From the NCBI RefSeq assembly GCF_000004195.4, contig NC_030677.2, positions 112,369,036 to 112,433,035 of the forward strand: a stretch of 64,000 nt of DNA. The letters are read 5' to 3'. This stretch comes from Xenopus tropicalis. Its lineage: Eukaryota > Chordata > Amphibia > Anura > Pipidae. Below are positions 1 through 12,200 of the stretch, piece after piece. Every line of letters starts with the position of its first letter. The stretch's first letter is position 1. Both the position numbers and the translations under genes were made by a program. Under the pieces are notes generated by a model. That model did no database searches, was not told the DNA's origin, and worked only from the letters and a program-made list of their open reading frames with translations.

Positions 1-182
1 TTGCTTTGTTAGGATTATTTTCTAATGTTTAATCTGTCTTGATAAAACTAATTTAAAAGTTTGTGGGAATAAAATTGATATTTTAAAACATTTTAAATTC
101 AAGATTTCTTTGGGCAAATTGAAATAAAGATTTTATATTTATAAATTTATTTATATAAACTTTTCTTTTTCTCTTTTTATAG

Positions 183-243
183 TCTGATCCATTTGAGAGC
201 AGCGATCCTTTCATCTCTTCCACACTGCCAAAGAAAAAAACAG
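183..243 (+). CDS. eps15l1: eps15l1 exon a (two DPF motifs)
   Basis: The 61-nt exon starts in phase 0 after a pyrimidine-rich tract ending TTTTATAG and stops at a GTTAGTA donor. It encodes [10 protein letters not shown] followed by [10 protein letters not shown], plus one base carried into the next exon. The DPF tripeptides are AP-2 appendage ligands. Positions 1-182 upstream are AT-rich intron in which I see no other feature. Confidence 0.92.
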
Positions 244-3200
244 GTTAGTATTAAAGTTTCACAGTTTGTCAGCTGTAGAATTACCTGCCAGGAAAATAAC
301 TTTGGCTTACCTAAGTTTTCCTCTGGTCACAAGAGTGAACAAAGCATGACCCTGTGAAAAGCAATATGGAGGTTAGCTTTTCTACAGTGTTATTATTTAT
401 AAATAGAGCATGGAATTTAAAGATTATGAAGTATTAGTATATTTTGTTTTGAAGTCTTTTGGACCTTCCTTCATTTTCACAACATATGCTTCAGGGCATC
501 AGAGCAGTCCCTGATCGTTGACAAAGTCAGGTAGGCTTCCTGGAGCTTATAATGGCCCAGGAACAATGAGGGTTAATTGAGTCAACCCCACAGCATGTAG
601 GGTAGTTGTCCATTTTAGGAGGAATAGGTTTGTTTTGCCCATTTTGTGAAATTTTATCAAGTGATGAATGATGCCTTTATTGTAAAATGAGAACGTCACT
701 GCTACTTGGAAAAGATGAAGCCTTATCTTTGATAGGGATCAATTTAGCCAAGACTTACAGCAATGACTTAGCATCTGGGAACTGTGTGGAAGAAAGTGTT
801 GTTAAGTGCTGTGTAACTTGTTGGCAACTATGGAACTAAGTATATAAATATGTACTGTAATTGCTTTAGATATAAATGTATCCATATGCATTTTGCCATT
901 TTAATTTCAGATCCATTTGGGACTCTGGACCCATTTGGGAGCAGCGCATTCAGCAGCAATGAAAGTTTTGCCGATTTTAGTCACATGTCCAAGGTAATAT
1001 AATCAAGGTTGTTTCTGCACTCTGGTATTTAGACAATTCTGCAATTCTTTATGTTCCTTGCCACTAGGAGGCTCAAGAAAAAAAAACATAAATTAAAAAA
1101 ATTGTAACAAAACTCAAAATGTTTTTTTTCTCCAACCACGTTTTTTATTCTCAAACACTAGTATATTTTAGGAACGGTATACCATCTTTTTCAACACTGG
1201 TTTAATGAAGGGCTTGTGCTGAACATTTTTTTTTTACCTATCTATGGTTTTTGTTATTTATTGCTCTAAACAGGGCAAAATTTGAAAATAAAACTAAAGC
1301 CCCATCCTACTTTCTGATCCCAAGGAGTAAAGTCAAACCAGCTGTCCACTGAGACGCCTTTATATGATGAGCTGCTCTTTAGGGTGATGGAACATGGTAA
1401 GGTTCGTTGCCTGTGGTTAAATCCTCACTACCGCAGGCAACAATGACTTGCCGTAGCATTAAAATTAAGTTCACCTATTACTCCCTTCCCTGTGTTCCAC
1501 CTTAGTCGCAGGAAATTGCCTCCCTTTACATTTTCCCTTAATTAGGCCAGATTACTGCAAGTACTAGGTTTTACTTCCACTGATCCTAATGTTATACTAT
1601 GGCAATTCATTTTGGGGGGATTTTGTCACACAGTGCTACTTGTAGCCAGCTACTTGTTACGACTACAAAAAGCCAGAAAATACCCTTCCATAGGCAGTAC
1701 TAAGATTTGCTAAAACACATGAGACAGTTATCAGTTTTGTCTGTTTTTGTAGCTGCGTGAAGAAATACAATTTAGGTGCTTTCAAACATGGATTATCAAT
1801 ACGCTTCACTTCTATTCAAGTGCCAAATGGAGTGCTTCATATAAGTTAATAAGCGTTCATCAAATACTTTGCATGCACCGAACCAGTCGCTTGAAAAAGT
1901 AAAACTTTATTTCACATCATCAAGTCTGACTCGTTCTGTGTATGAAAACACGTAATCATGTGTCTATGATGATGTGTTTTCATACATGAAACGCATCAGA
2001 CTTTTTTTTTTTTTTTAACCTCAATCAGGTTCCTGTGGAGTACGCCCCTTATCTATTTGTGCCTATTTTGTAGCTATGACAAGTAGGTGGCTACAAGTAG
2101 CTCCATGTATCATTGACTTGAAAAGATAAATCTTACCTTGTGCTGTAGCTAGGGTAAGGGTGGGGTTTATTAGGCTTAATGTCCATAGGCTAATGTCCCA
2201 TGGAGAGATTTAGTCGGCTGCAATACATCTCTGATTTAATCACGGGCGACTCATCTCCCTGTGGGACATTACCCTTAATAGAGTTCAAGTTTTCCATAAA
2301 TATTCTCCAGTATATTTGTGATTGTGGTTTCCTCATATAGTGGAAAAACTCACTCGATTATTGATAGACCTGCCCCTAGATGTCAGTGTAAGCAAAGTGA
2401 GCTTTATGACACCCACACAAATTGAAACCCCCAGCTCGCTGCTATCTTTTCCCACCACTTCAAAGCCACGTGTGAAGGGTAAGATAAACAGATGTGTGGT
2501 TTTATTCCATGTTGACATTTTTACTTAAAGATACGTTTTATTGCTATATATTTTCTTACTGCATTTAATGTTGTCTAAAAGTGCATTATGCCTTGAAATA
2601 AAATGGCTTCTTCTCTACAGACATTTAGTGTATATCGCTAATTTGTTGGATAGACCACAGTATGTCTCCTGTATAACTTCTGCTAGGATACCTTCTCATT
2701 AATCTATTACATTTTTGCCTGTTAACATTTCCTATAAATGTACAGATTTTTCTATTTTTTTTTTTTTTAACAGAAGAATACTCCTTAAAATTTTGATTAA
2801 GATGCTTAGGTTTTAAGACCAGGGGGCCATCTTGTTTTACCACTTTCCTTTTCAAAACTCAACAAACACTGTTTGTTTTTGTACATCATGTACTATAAAG
2901 TAATTAACACTTTAGTCCTTTAGTTCCTTTTTTACAGGATTGTCACGTTCAAGGCATTGTAATAAATAGGTACAGGTACAGGACCTGTTATCCTGAATGC
3001 TCAGGACCTGGGGTTTTTCCAGTTAAGAGATCTTTCTGTAATTTGGATCACCAAGTCTGCTGATTCATCATTGAAACATTTATTAAACCCAATAGGATTA
3101 TTTTGAATTGTTTGTTTTTGTACAGCCTGTACTATAAAACATTTTAGTCCATAAGTTCCTTTTTTACAAGATTGTCATGCTCAAGGCTTTATATTAAGTT

Positions 3201-6200
3201 GGTATTCTGAATACGTTTTTGCTTTGTTTGCACATTTTTGATAAGATGCATATTTCTACTACATGGCATGCCTCTTTATTATCTGCGGTTATGAAACCCA
3301 GAAATAAATGCTTTAAAACACAATACTCAAAAGCAGCAACGGACCTTTAACTGTTGCCACTGTGTGCAAAACAGAATTGATTCTTAGATGAAATCATGTT
3401 GTGGAGGAAACAACAGCTCTCCCTTTTACTGTCTCTTGCACATCAAAGGGAATTTTACACTAGCTGCACAACTACAAAGTATCACCCTAAAAATCTTATC
3501 GCTTTGCTTGCAAAACAAGCTGTATGCTGTAACAGTTGTAAAAGTACTCATTGAACTTAATTCCAAAGCATAGCTTTGAGGACTCATCACAGCATGTTTT
3601 TGTTAGAAAGTTATAAGTACTTGTGCAAAAATATTTTATTGCTCAACCCCACTAGATACAATTTTTTGACAAACATTGAATGACATAAATTAACTCTTGT
3701 TATTTTTATAATTCCACAACTATCCAGCAGATACTTTGGCACCTACTGCAATCTTATCAGTATTTATTTATGATGAGATATCACTAGATAACACAGTTCT
3801 GCTGCTGAAACATATTCGTAATTTTTACCACCTTGAGTACCATAAAATATATCTTAGATGGCTTTACACGTTGCGATCCGCTCGTTTGGTGAGGTCACCA
3901 AAAAAACCATCCATCTCCTGATATGCCCAGTTAAGGTGGGTGATATCAGGCTAATTCGATTGTTTGACCCTAGGACCAAATGATTAAATTAAAACAGTAG
4001 ACCTAGGCACCGTTGGACCAAGGACCACATCAGTAGACAGATGCGGTCCCTGATCCGACAAAACATCAAACCTGGCCAATTTTAAGCAAGTTGTTGGTTG
4101 GGTTTATCTGTCAGGGATGGCCATACATGGGCAGATAAATTGCCAAATCAGTCTAAAACAGTGCTGTCCAACTGGCGACCCCCCTCTGTGTGGCCCCCCA
4201 CCTGTCTGGCTGCTTTGATGGCTTACCTTTGAGTAAGCATTAAATGGTATCCGTACTGAGATTAACTGGCCTCCTGCATGGTTCTCACCTCAGATTCAGG
4301 CTGTAATCCCTCTGTATTGTTTAAAAATGTAATCCCCTGTGTTGTTCACACCTTTTAATCTCTGCATTGTTCATCCCCTGCAGTGTTCACACCTCAGGCT
4401 CAGGCTGTAATCACTCCCATTGTTCACTTCTTCACACCTCAGACATAGGTACTGTAGGCAGAGTATGGCACATACAGCCAACATAGGGCAGGTAGAGTAT
4501 GGCACACACAGGCAGCATAGGTCAGGGAGGGTATGGCACACACAGGAAGGGTAGGGCAGGCAGAGTATGGCACACACAGTCAGTATAGGGCAGGCAGAGT
4601 ATGGCACACACAGGCAGGGTAGGGCAGGCAGAGTATGGCACACACAGGCAGGGTAGGGCAGGCAGAGTATGGCACACAGAGGCAGCATAGAGAAGGCAGA
4701 GTATGGCACACACAGGCAGGGTAGGACAGGCAGAGTATGGCACACACAGACAGCATAGGGCAGGCAGAGTGCTGCCTGTGTGTGCCATACTCTGCTTGCC
4801 CTATGCTGCTTGTGGGAGGTGAACCTGGCAGGGGTTTGTTGTGGGAGTTTGTTAGCAGTTGGAAATAGCCATTAAATGGTCCCTAAGGTGTGTAATTATG
4901 TACTGGGGGTTGCTCTGCTATCCACAGGAGAGGAGGAGGCATATGGAATTTAAGGGTATATCTTAATATGACATAATTCTTTCACATATGAATGATGGTT
5001 GATATCCCCACAGTAAGGACCAAGCATTTGGGATTTTGCTGTGCTACCACCATTGTGATAAAATAGGTGTGGTTTGAAGTGGGTGTGGTTTAAAAAAGGG
5101 GAGTGGTCAAAACTGGCTTCCATTAGCGGCCCTCCACCATGTATGCTAGAGAAATTCCGGCCCTCGGCACCGTAGAAGTTGGACAGCACTGGTCTAAAAG
5201 ACTTGAATTGGCAGCCGAAATATGCTTGTTTATGGCAGTAGCTTTAAGGCCCCCATACACGGGCCGATTATAGCTGCCGATATCGGTCCCTTGGACCGAT
5301 TCAGCAGCTTATCGGCCTGCGTAGGGGCAGAACCGAGGGGCCTGGTCGACCGATATCTGGCCTGAAATTGGCCAGATTTCGATCGACCAGGTTAGAACCG
5401 ACTGCCCCATTGCCGCGTGTAGAATTCGATCGTTTGACCCCAGGGCCAAACAATCGAATTCGCCTACATGCCTCCCCGATATCGCCCACCCGTAGGTGGG
5501 GATATCGGGTGAAGACCTGCTCGCTTGGTGACATCGCCAAACGAGCGGATCTGCCCGTGTATGGCCAACTTTAGGCTACTGCCTCACAGGGCATTTTTTT
5601 TTTTGCCTACTTATAAGTTTAGGCTGAGAAACAGCCCCTCCGCTCTGATCTGCTTTATGGTGTATCTGCACCAAGTGGCACATGCATTGGCCTGGACAGG
5701 GTCTGGGTACAGTCACACCGAGCAGATTACAGCTCAAAACCGTACACTCAAATTTTTATGTTGCTGAAATCCACTCCATGTGTCTGCACCCAGGCCAACA
5801 AAGTATATTGGGGTACAGACACACTACAAAGCAGATTGGAGCGGTGGGGCAGAACTTGGCCTGTGCTTATACAGATGCTGGGAAAAGCCCACATGTGGCA
5901 GTACCCCTTTGGTGCAAAGGACCCTTTCTGTAGTAAAATGCCTTTTCTGTTTTTAATTCATTTCTTAATTAGGACATCCACTAGATGCTTCATGTGGCTA
6001 TAATGTGTGACATGTTTTCTATGATAAGTTATACTGTGGTCAACCATCTTAGAGGCAATTTGCTGTTTTCAAAAGAAAAGAAAGTGGGGCTTCAATGCAG
6101 ATATTACATAAGGACCTCACATTTGCTAGATCTTTAATAATATTTCTTGTGCAGCCCCTCTGATACGTGATCCTGCAAGACTGCAGTTCTCATTAATAAC

Positions 6201-9200
6201 CAATATACTGCTTAAAAAATGTATTTCAAGGCAGAAATATGTTAGAGTTTGGAAATGTTCTTCTTTGCACACACAGTGCATTAGAGGCTTCTGCGACAAT
6301 AGAATGTATTTACAAACAGAAACAAAATGTAAATACATATACTTTTCCTGTTTAGTATTAGTAGCCACAGCTATCTTTAAATTCAGCATTTACTGCTAGT
6401 TAGTCCATTTGTAGATGTGTTTTATTTCCTTGAGAACTGTTGAAAACTCTGCCCAAAATAGGTTTAGTAAAACTTGTACACAGCTCAGTAGCTTTTTCTT
6501 GTGAGAACTTTCTCATCGCTGGTAGCATAACCACACTTACATTGCATTGCTGATTGCAGTGATAAATGTAATAGGACATGTTCTGAGTGCCCTAAATTGT
6601 TATGTGAAGCCTTTTGTAAACAGGGTTGATTTTGAGAAAATGGGAGTCACAAAATACAAGCTTTCCTTCATAGTCACATTTCCTCTCTGTTAGCACAGTA
6701 GGAAATTAGATTAATAGCTAAAAGAAATATAATAAACAATAATAAAAATAAATATAATGTACCTACAAATCTTACTTACAAAGCAGAGTAAGAAGGCTTG
6801 TTGACTAAAATCACAAGAACAGAACCAGGCAGACACATGTTTCTTTCTATAATCACTAGGGGTTGCCAATTAATTAAGGACCACCAAGTGACTGATTGCT
6901 AACCTGCTACCATTCTTAAAGAACATGCTGGTCTAGTGGCCTATACAGCATTTTCCCAGGCATTCCCTGTCCGTCCTGGGCATTTTCCCAGAATAGAACT
7001 TCTTTTCCAGTTTTTTATTTTGCATGTGATCAGCTTCAGTAGGTGCATAGTTTGCGTGGAACAGAGTAGAAGGTTGTGGCCGTGTGCTTTCTGTAAAGTA
7101 CACTGGAGAGAAGCACTGGCATGGTGAAGCAGGTTGGTAATTAATTAAAATCACTGTAGGGTGCCTAACAAATTTAATTTAATTCTCTTTTAACACCAGA
7201 GTTCCCTTTGATTTAGTATGAAGAATACTGAATTTGTTTAGTAACTAATGTACCATAGACCACATTACAGGTGTATAGCGCCATGTTTTATGGCTGCAGT
7301 GCATATTACATACTGCAAATCTTTGCATGTGAGAACTGCCCTGCCACATTTGACTGCCACATGAGGGATCAGCAGGCTAAAAAGCAGATGCATCCTTACT
7401 TGCATGTTATTATGGTGCCACAAGAAATAGCCCTCCGAGGCACAAGGCATAATCAAGAGCCCTGTGCTTAAGACTCAAAACAGGAGTTAAAGGAGAAGGA
7501 AAGTCATTTTGGCATTTTACTTCCTGTAGATTCACCACATTAGTCCTACCTGGAACACTATATTTATTCTGCCGAAAGCGTTACCATACCTGAGTAAAGA
7601 GCCCTAGAAGCTTTCTCTGTTTGCTTAAGATTGCAGCTGCAATTTTAGCATGGTCTTCATAGCTTCCTGCTTGTAGCTTAGCTGTTTTAACTCAGATTAC
7701 ACATTCCTAAGGGTGAGGGGGGGGGTTGCATATCATGGGAGGGGGAGCAGGAGAGAGGAGAGAACTACCTGAACTGGCCCCATGAATGAAGGATTTTTCT
7801 GAGAGGAAGTCAGATTCCCTAAGAACATGTTTACAAAAAAGGAGACAAGAAATCCTGTATTTCTTTTGATAGAGCGCAGCTTTTCTGTGAGTGCTTATGG
7901 CTGTATTTACATAGACCATTCTGAAAAAACTTACGTAGTTTTTACCTTTCCTTCTCCTTTAAGTGCTGGGTCCCATGCACCTCTGAGAACTGCATTTTGC
8001 ACCCTGCAGTAGATGTGACAACAAACTTATGATTGATGTTCTGTTGTTCTGTTATGTAATGTGGGTGGTCAGATTTCACAGATTCCCCAAATCAGCTGGT
8101 TACAAGTAAAGTTTGGAAACACCTCAAGACCCTGACTTGCATACCTTTCCCCTACCCCCCCATCCCAATCCCCCCCCACCCTTCCCCCTCCCCATAAAGA
8201 ATGACTCGCAAGACTTATACATGATTTACATTTGTACCATTTATTGATGTACTTATAAAAAACTCCACTTACCATGAAAATGTTATGTAACTTGTCGTTC
8301 TCAATAAAAAAGTTAAAAGTTAAAAATAAAATAAAAAAAAAAAAAGTTTGGAAACACCTGTCATTATGGTGTAGGTCAACCATCCATCCATATGCACTGA
8401 TAAAGCAGACTACACTCTGAAGCCCCTTATCTGTTACAGCTACATCCAGAGGGATTCCTAAGGGTAAAGACACAGATAAAGACAAGTGGGTGGATCTTCT
8501 CCTGATATGTATACCTACATGTTGGTGATATCGGCCCGAACCATCGAATTAAATTGGCAAGCATAGATGCCATCTGTTTAGGGATCGCATCAACAAGCCA
8601 ATGTGGTCCCTGATCAGACGGAATAATCAAACATACCTGATTGAGATCTGGCCAATTTCAGGCCAGACATCACTCAGGGAGGCCCATACACGTATCGGTA
8701 TTGGTCTAAGAGATCGGTATCGATAGCTGAAATTGGCCCGTGTATGGCCACCTTTAGGCAAATGGGCCATTTTAGATGTGCTCCTTAACTAATTAGGGTA
8801 AAGACATATGGAGCTACAAGTAGCAGCTACTTGTCATGGCTACAAAAATAGACAATGCTGATCATTTACTGATAATTGTCTCTAGATGTGTTTTAGCAGA
8901 GGCAATTCTCAGTATTGTCCGTGGAAGGGTATTTTCTGGCATTTAGTAGCTGTGACAAGTAGCTGCTTACTAGTAGCTCCATATGTTTTTACCCTAATTA
9001 GTTAAGGAGCGCATCTAAAATGGCCCATTTGCCTAAAGGTGGCCATACACTTAAAAAGTGCTGATAAGTTAATGTAATGTAGTTCAGAATCCCTGAATAT
9101 ATAAATGTGACATTGGACACACATTGATGTGTTGTTGCTTAATATGAAAAGGAATCTGTTTTCTTTGACGTTTATATTAGGTATATTATCTTGAGATTGC

Positions 9201-12200
9201 AAGTTTTAAGGCAAAATGCACACATGTAATTTCTGATGAATTAACTTTTGTGATAGTTTTATAACAGAAGAAAATAGAATGAATATGTTACTGGCGGTTT
9301 AAGACTTATAGTAATAAAGAATAATCAGTCTTTTTGAGTGATGCATAAAAAAACATGTGTTGCCACCCCCTTATGTCTCCTACCGGTTTTTCTCTGCTTT
9401 CCAACGTTCAGGTGCTTGAAAAAAGCAATACACAGAGGAAACCGCTTCACTTTCAGAACCCTCTCTGATGTATGAACAGGTACCAACGGTTACAGGATGC
9501 TTATTAAAGACAGTTAAAACAGTTTCAATATAGTAAAATTACAATAACAATCAGATACAGCCAGATATAGAAACTAGAGTCACTAAGATCCGTAAAATAC
9601 ACGTCCAAATTTTGTCTTGCACATAAGGAAACTAACACCCTGGGCGCTTTCTGAAGCCCCAAAACGACCCCTTTTGCCTCTCATTCCTCTTTTGAAAGAT
9701 GAAATGCTTTACAGAACCAGCACTGAAATTTTAGCCTGACAACACTCAATACAGCATCATTAGGCTTTAGCCATTGTTTTAAAGCTTTTTATGAAGGTGT
9801 TCCACATAATTGCCTACACTTGTTATAATTGTAAACACCATAAGAACATATTCAGAACTGGCCTTAAGTTTCTGCTGAGAAACTTTGCAGATGAGATTTA
9901 CCAAGCATTTTCCCAGACTACTTTCTAACCAAGAATTGATGTCCATTGTTGGCCCATGCTAATATTTCTATTATGTCTGCACTCCTAAGGATTTAGTATT
10001 ATCTGCGAGTTAATACTGTGAGTGATTTTTGCGGTGTAAGGGCCGTGGCAGACGGGGAGATTAGAAATCTCCCTTTTCGCAGGCGACTAATCTCCCCAAT
10101 ATGCCATCCCACCGGCTTGAATGTAAATCGCCGGTGGGATGGCATATGCAGCTTAACAATTTCTCGAAATCACGAAAGTTGCCTTAAGAGGAAACTTCTG
10201 TGATTTTGGGAAATCGTAGCGCCACATATGCCATCTCACCGGGATTTACATTCAAGCTGGTGGGATGGCATATCGGGGAAATTAGTCGCCCGCGCCACGG
10301 CCCTAAATGACAGGGAGGTTCCATTTGATCTCTCCTTATACAGATATACAGTGGCTTGCAAAAGTATTCGGCCCCCTTGAACTTTTCCGCATTTTGTCAC
10401 ATTACAGCCACAAACATGAATCAATTTTATTGGAATTCCATGTGAAAGACCAATACAAAGTGGTGTACACGTGAGAAGTGGAACGAAAATCATACATGAT
10501 TCCAAACATTTTTTACAAATAAATAACTGCAAAGTGGGGGGTGCGTAATTATTCATCCCCCTGAGTCAATACTTTGTAGAACCACCTTTTGCTGCAATTA
10601 CAGCTGCCAGTCTTTTAGGGTTTGTCTCTACCAGCTTTGCACATCTAGAGACTGAAATCCTTGCCCATTCTTCTTTGCAAAACAGCTCCAGCTCAGTCAG
10701 ATTAGATGGACAGCGTTTGTGAACAGCAGTTTTCAGATCTTGCCACAGATTCTCGATTGGATTTAGATATGGACTTTGACTGGGCCATTCTAACACATGG
10801 ATATGTTTTGTTTTAAACCATTCCATTGTTGCCCTGGCTTTATGTGTAGGGTCGTTGTCCGGCTGGAAGGTGAACCTCCGCCCCAGTCTCAAGTCTTTTG
10901 CAGAGGTTTTCTTCCAAGATTGCCCTGTATTTGGCTCGATCCATCTTCCCATCAACTCTGACCAGCTTCCCTGTCCCTGCTGAAGAGAAGCCCCCCCAGA
11001 GCATGATGCTGCCACCACCATATTTGACAGTGGGGATGGTGTGTTCAGAGTGATGTGCAGTGTTAGTTTTCCGCCACACTTAGCGTTTTGCATTTTGGCC
11101 AAAAAGTTCCATTTTGGTCTCATCTGACCAGAGCACCTTCTTCCACATGTTTGCTGTGTCCCCCACATGGCTTGTGGCAAACTGCAAACGGGACTTCTTA
11201 TGGTTTTCTGTTAACAATGGCTTTCTTCTTGCCACTCTTCCATAAAGGCAAACTTTGTGCAGTGCACGACTAATAGTTGTCCTATGGACAGATTCCCCCA
11301 CCTGAGCTGTAGATCTCTGCAGCTTGTCCAGAGTCACCATGGGCCTCTTGGCTGCAGTACAACCTTTTCAGGGAGAAGGGAATTCCATCACTGCACAGTA
11401 ATCCAACAACCTTTTTTCACCTTAGTGCAATAGTTCACCTGTAGGGCTGAAATTTTCGGCAAGCGGAAAAACGCTTGCCGAAAATTCAGCCCTACGCCTG
11501 CTACTTGTGCCCGCACCCGAATGAATGGGATACGCTCGGGTGCAGGCACATGTAGCCGATATACGCATGAAAACGCGAGACTTTGCATTCTCTCGCGTTT
11601 TCGTGTGTATATCGGCTACATGTGCCTGCACCCAAGCGTATCCCATTCATTCGGGTGCAGGCACAAGTAGCAGGCGTAGGGCATCAGCCTTAGTATGTTT
11701 ACTTGGTGATACTCACTATGTTTTAATTTGGTCTTTATATTAAATTGTTTTGGTTTTTCAACTATATTGATTTTTTTTTACAGCTTTCCAGTTTGCCAAT
11801 GTAGCAGCTCTCTTGTTGCTGGAGTTCTATTTATTCATTTATAAATAGGACCCATTTAACCAGTGATTTGAATGAGAGACTGAAATATTGAATAGGAGAT
11901 TACTTTAATAAAAAGATAGGCTACAATTTAAAACATTTTATTACCTAACAGAGAAATAGATTTTCTTGTGTATTTTCTGAAAACAAATGAAATGGAAAAA
12001 TTGTGTTTAGAAGGTGAACAACCCCTTTATTGGTGGGAGAGAACAAGTGTGGGATATATCATCTAGAATGCTTGTACCTTGTACCTATTTTTCTATGTTC
12101 GGTTTCTTTTCATAATTTGGATCACCATAAGCTGTCATTTAAAACATTAAATAAACCTAATAAGATTGATTGCCACCCATATGGATTAGTTGGGTATCAA

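Larger units (their letters stand above)
3854..5246. mobile_element. 'ccatacac' family MITE interrupted by a hAT element
   Basis: The left half (3854-4158) begins 'ttagatggctttacacgttg' and carries the 'ggccaatttt...atgggcagataaattgcc' words typical of the family. The right half (5200-5246, 'gaattggcagccgaaatatg') resumes exactly after the hAT at 4159-5191. An intact relative lies at 48034-48342. A second copy follows directly at 5245-5573. Confidence 0.75.

Noticed and set aside
2322..2528. Open frame of 68 codons after a TATAG and before GGTAAGA, looking like an extra eps15l1 exon
   Set aside because: Phase does not fit: the flanking exons are phase 0 to phase 0, while this piece would enter and leave out of frame, and phase-0 reading hits a stop at once. 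It looks like part of a repeat.
4371..4788. Two Cys-rich repetitive - strand ORFs (124 and 88 codons)
   Set aside because: They are frames of a 34-bp satellite; every frame of such a repeat can stay open.
8069..8485. - strand ORF of 138 codons
   Set aside because: Crosses poly-A, poly-C and low-complexity tracts between MITEs; no domain and no splice or promoter support.
11388..11743. Three similar ORFs on both strands
   Set aside because: Mirror translations of one long palindrome.
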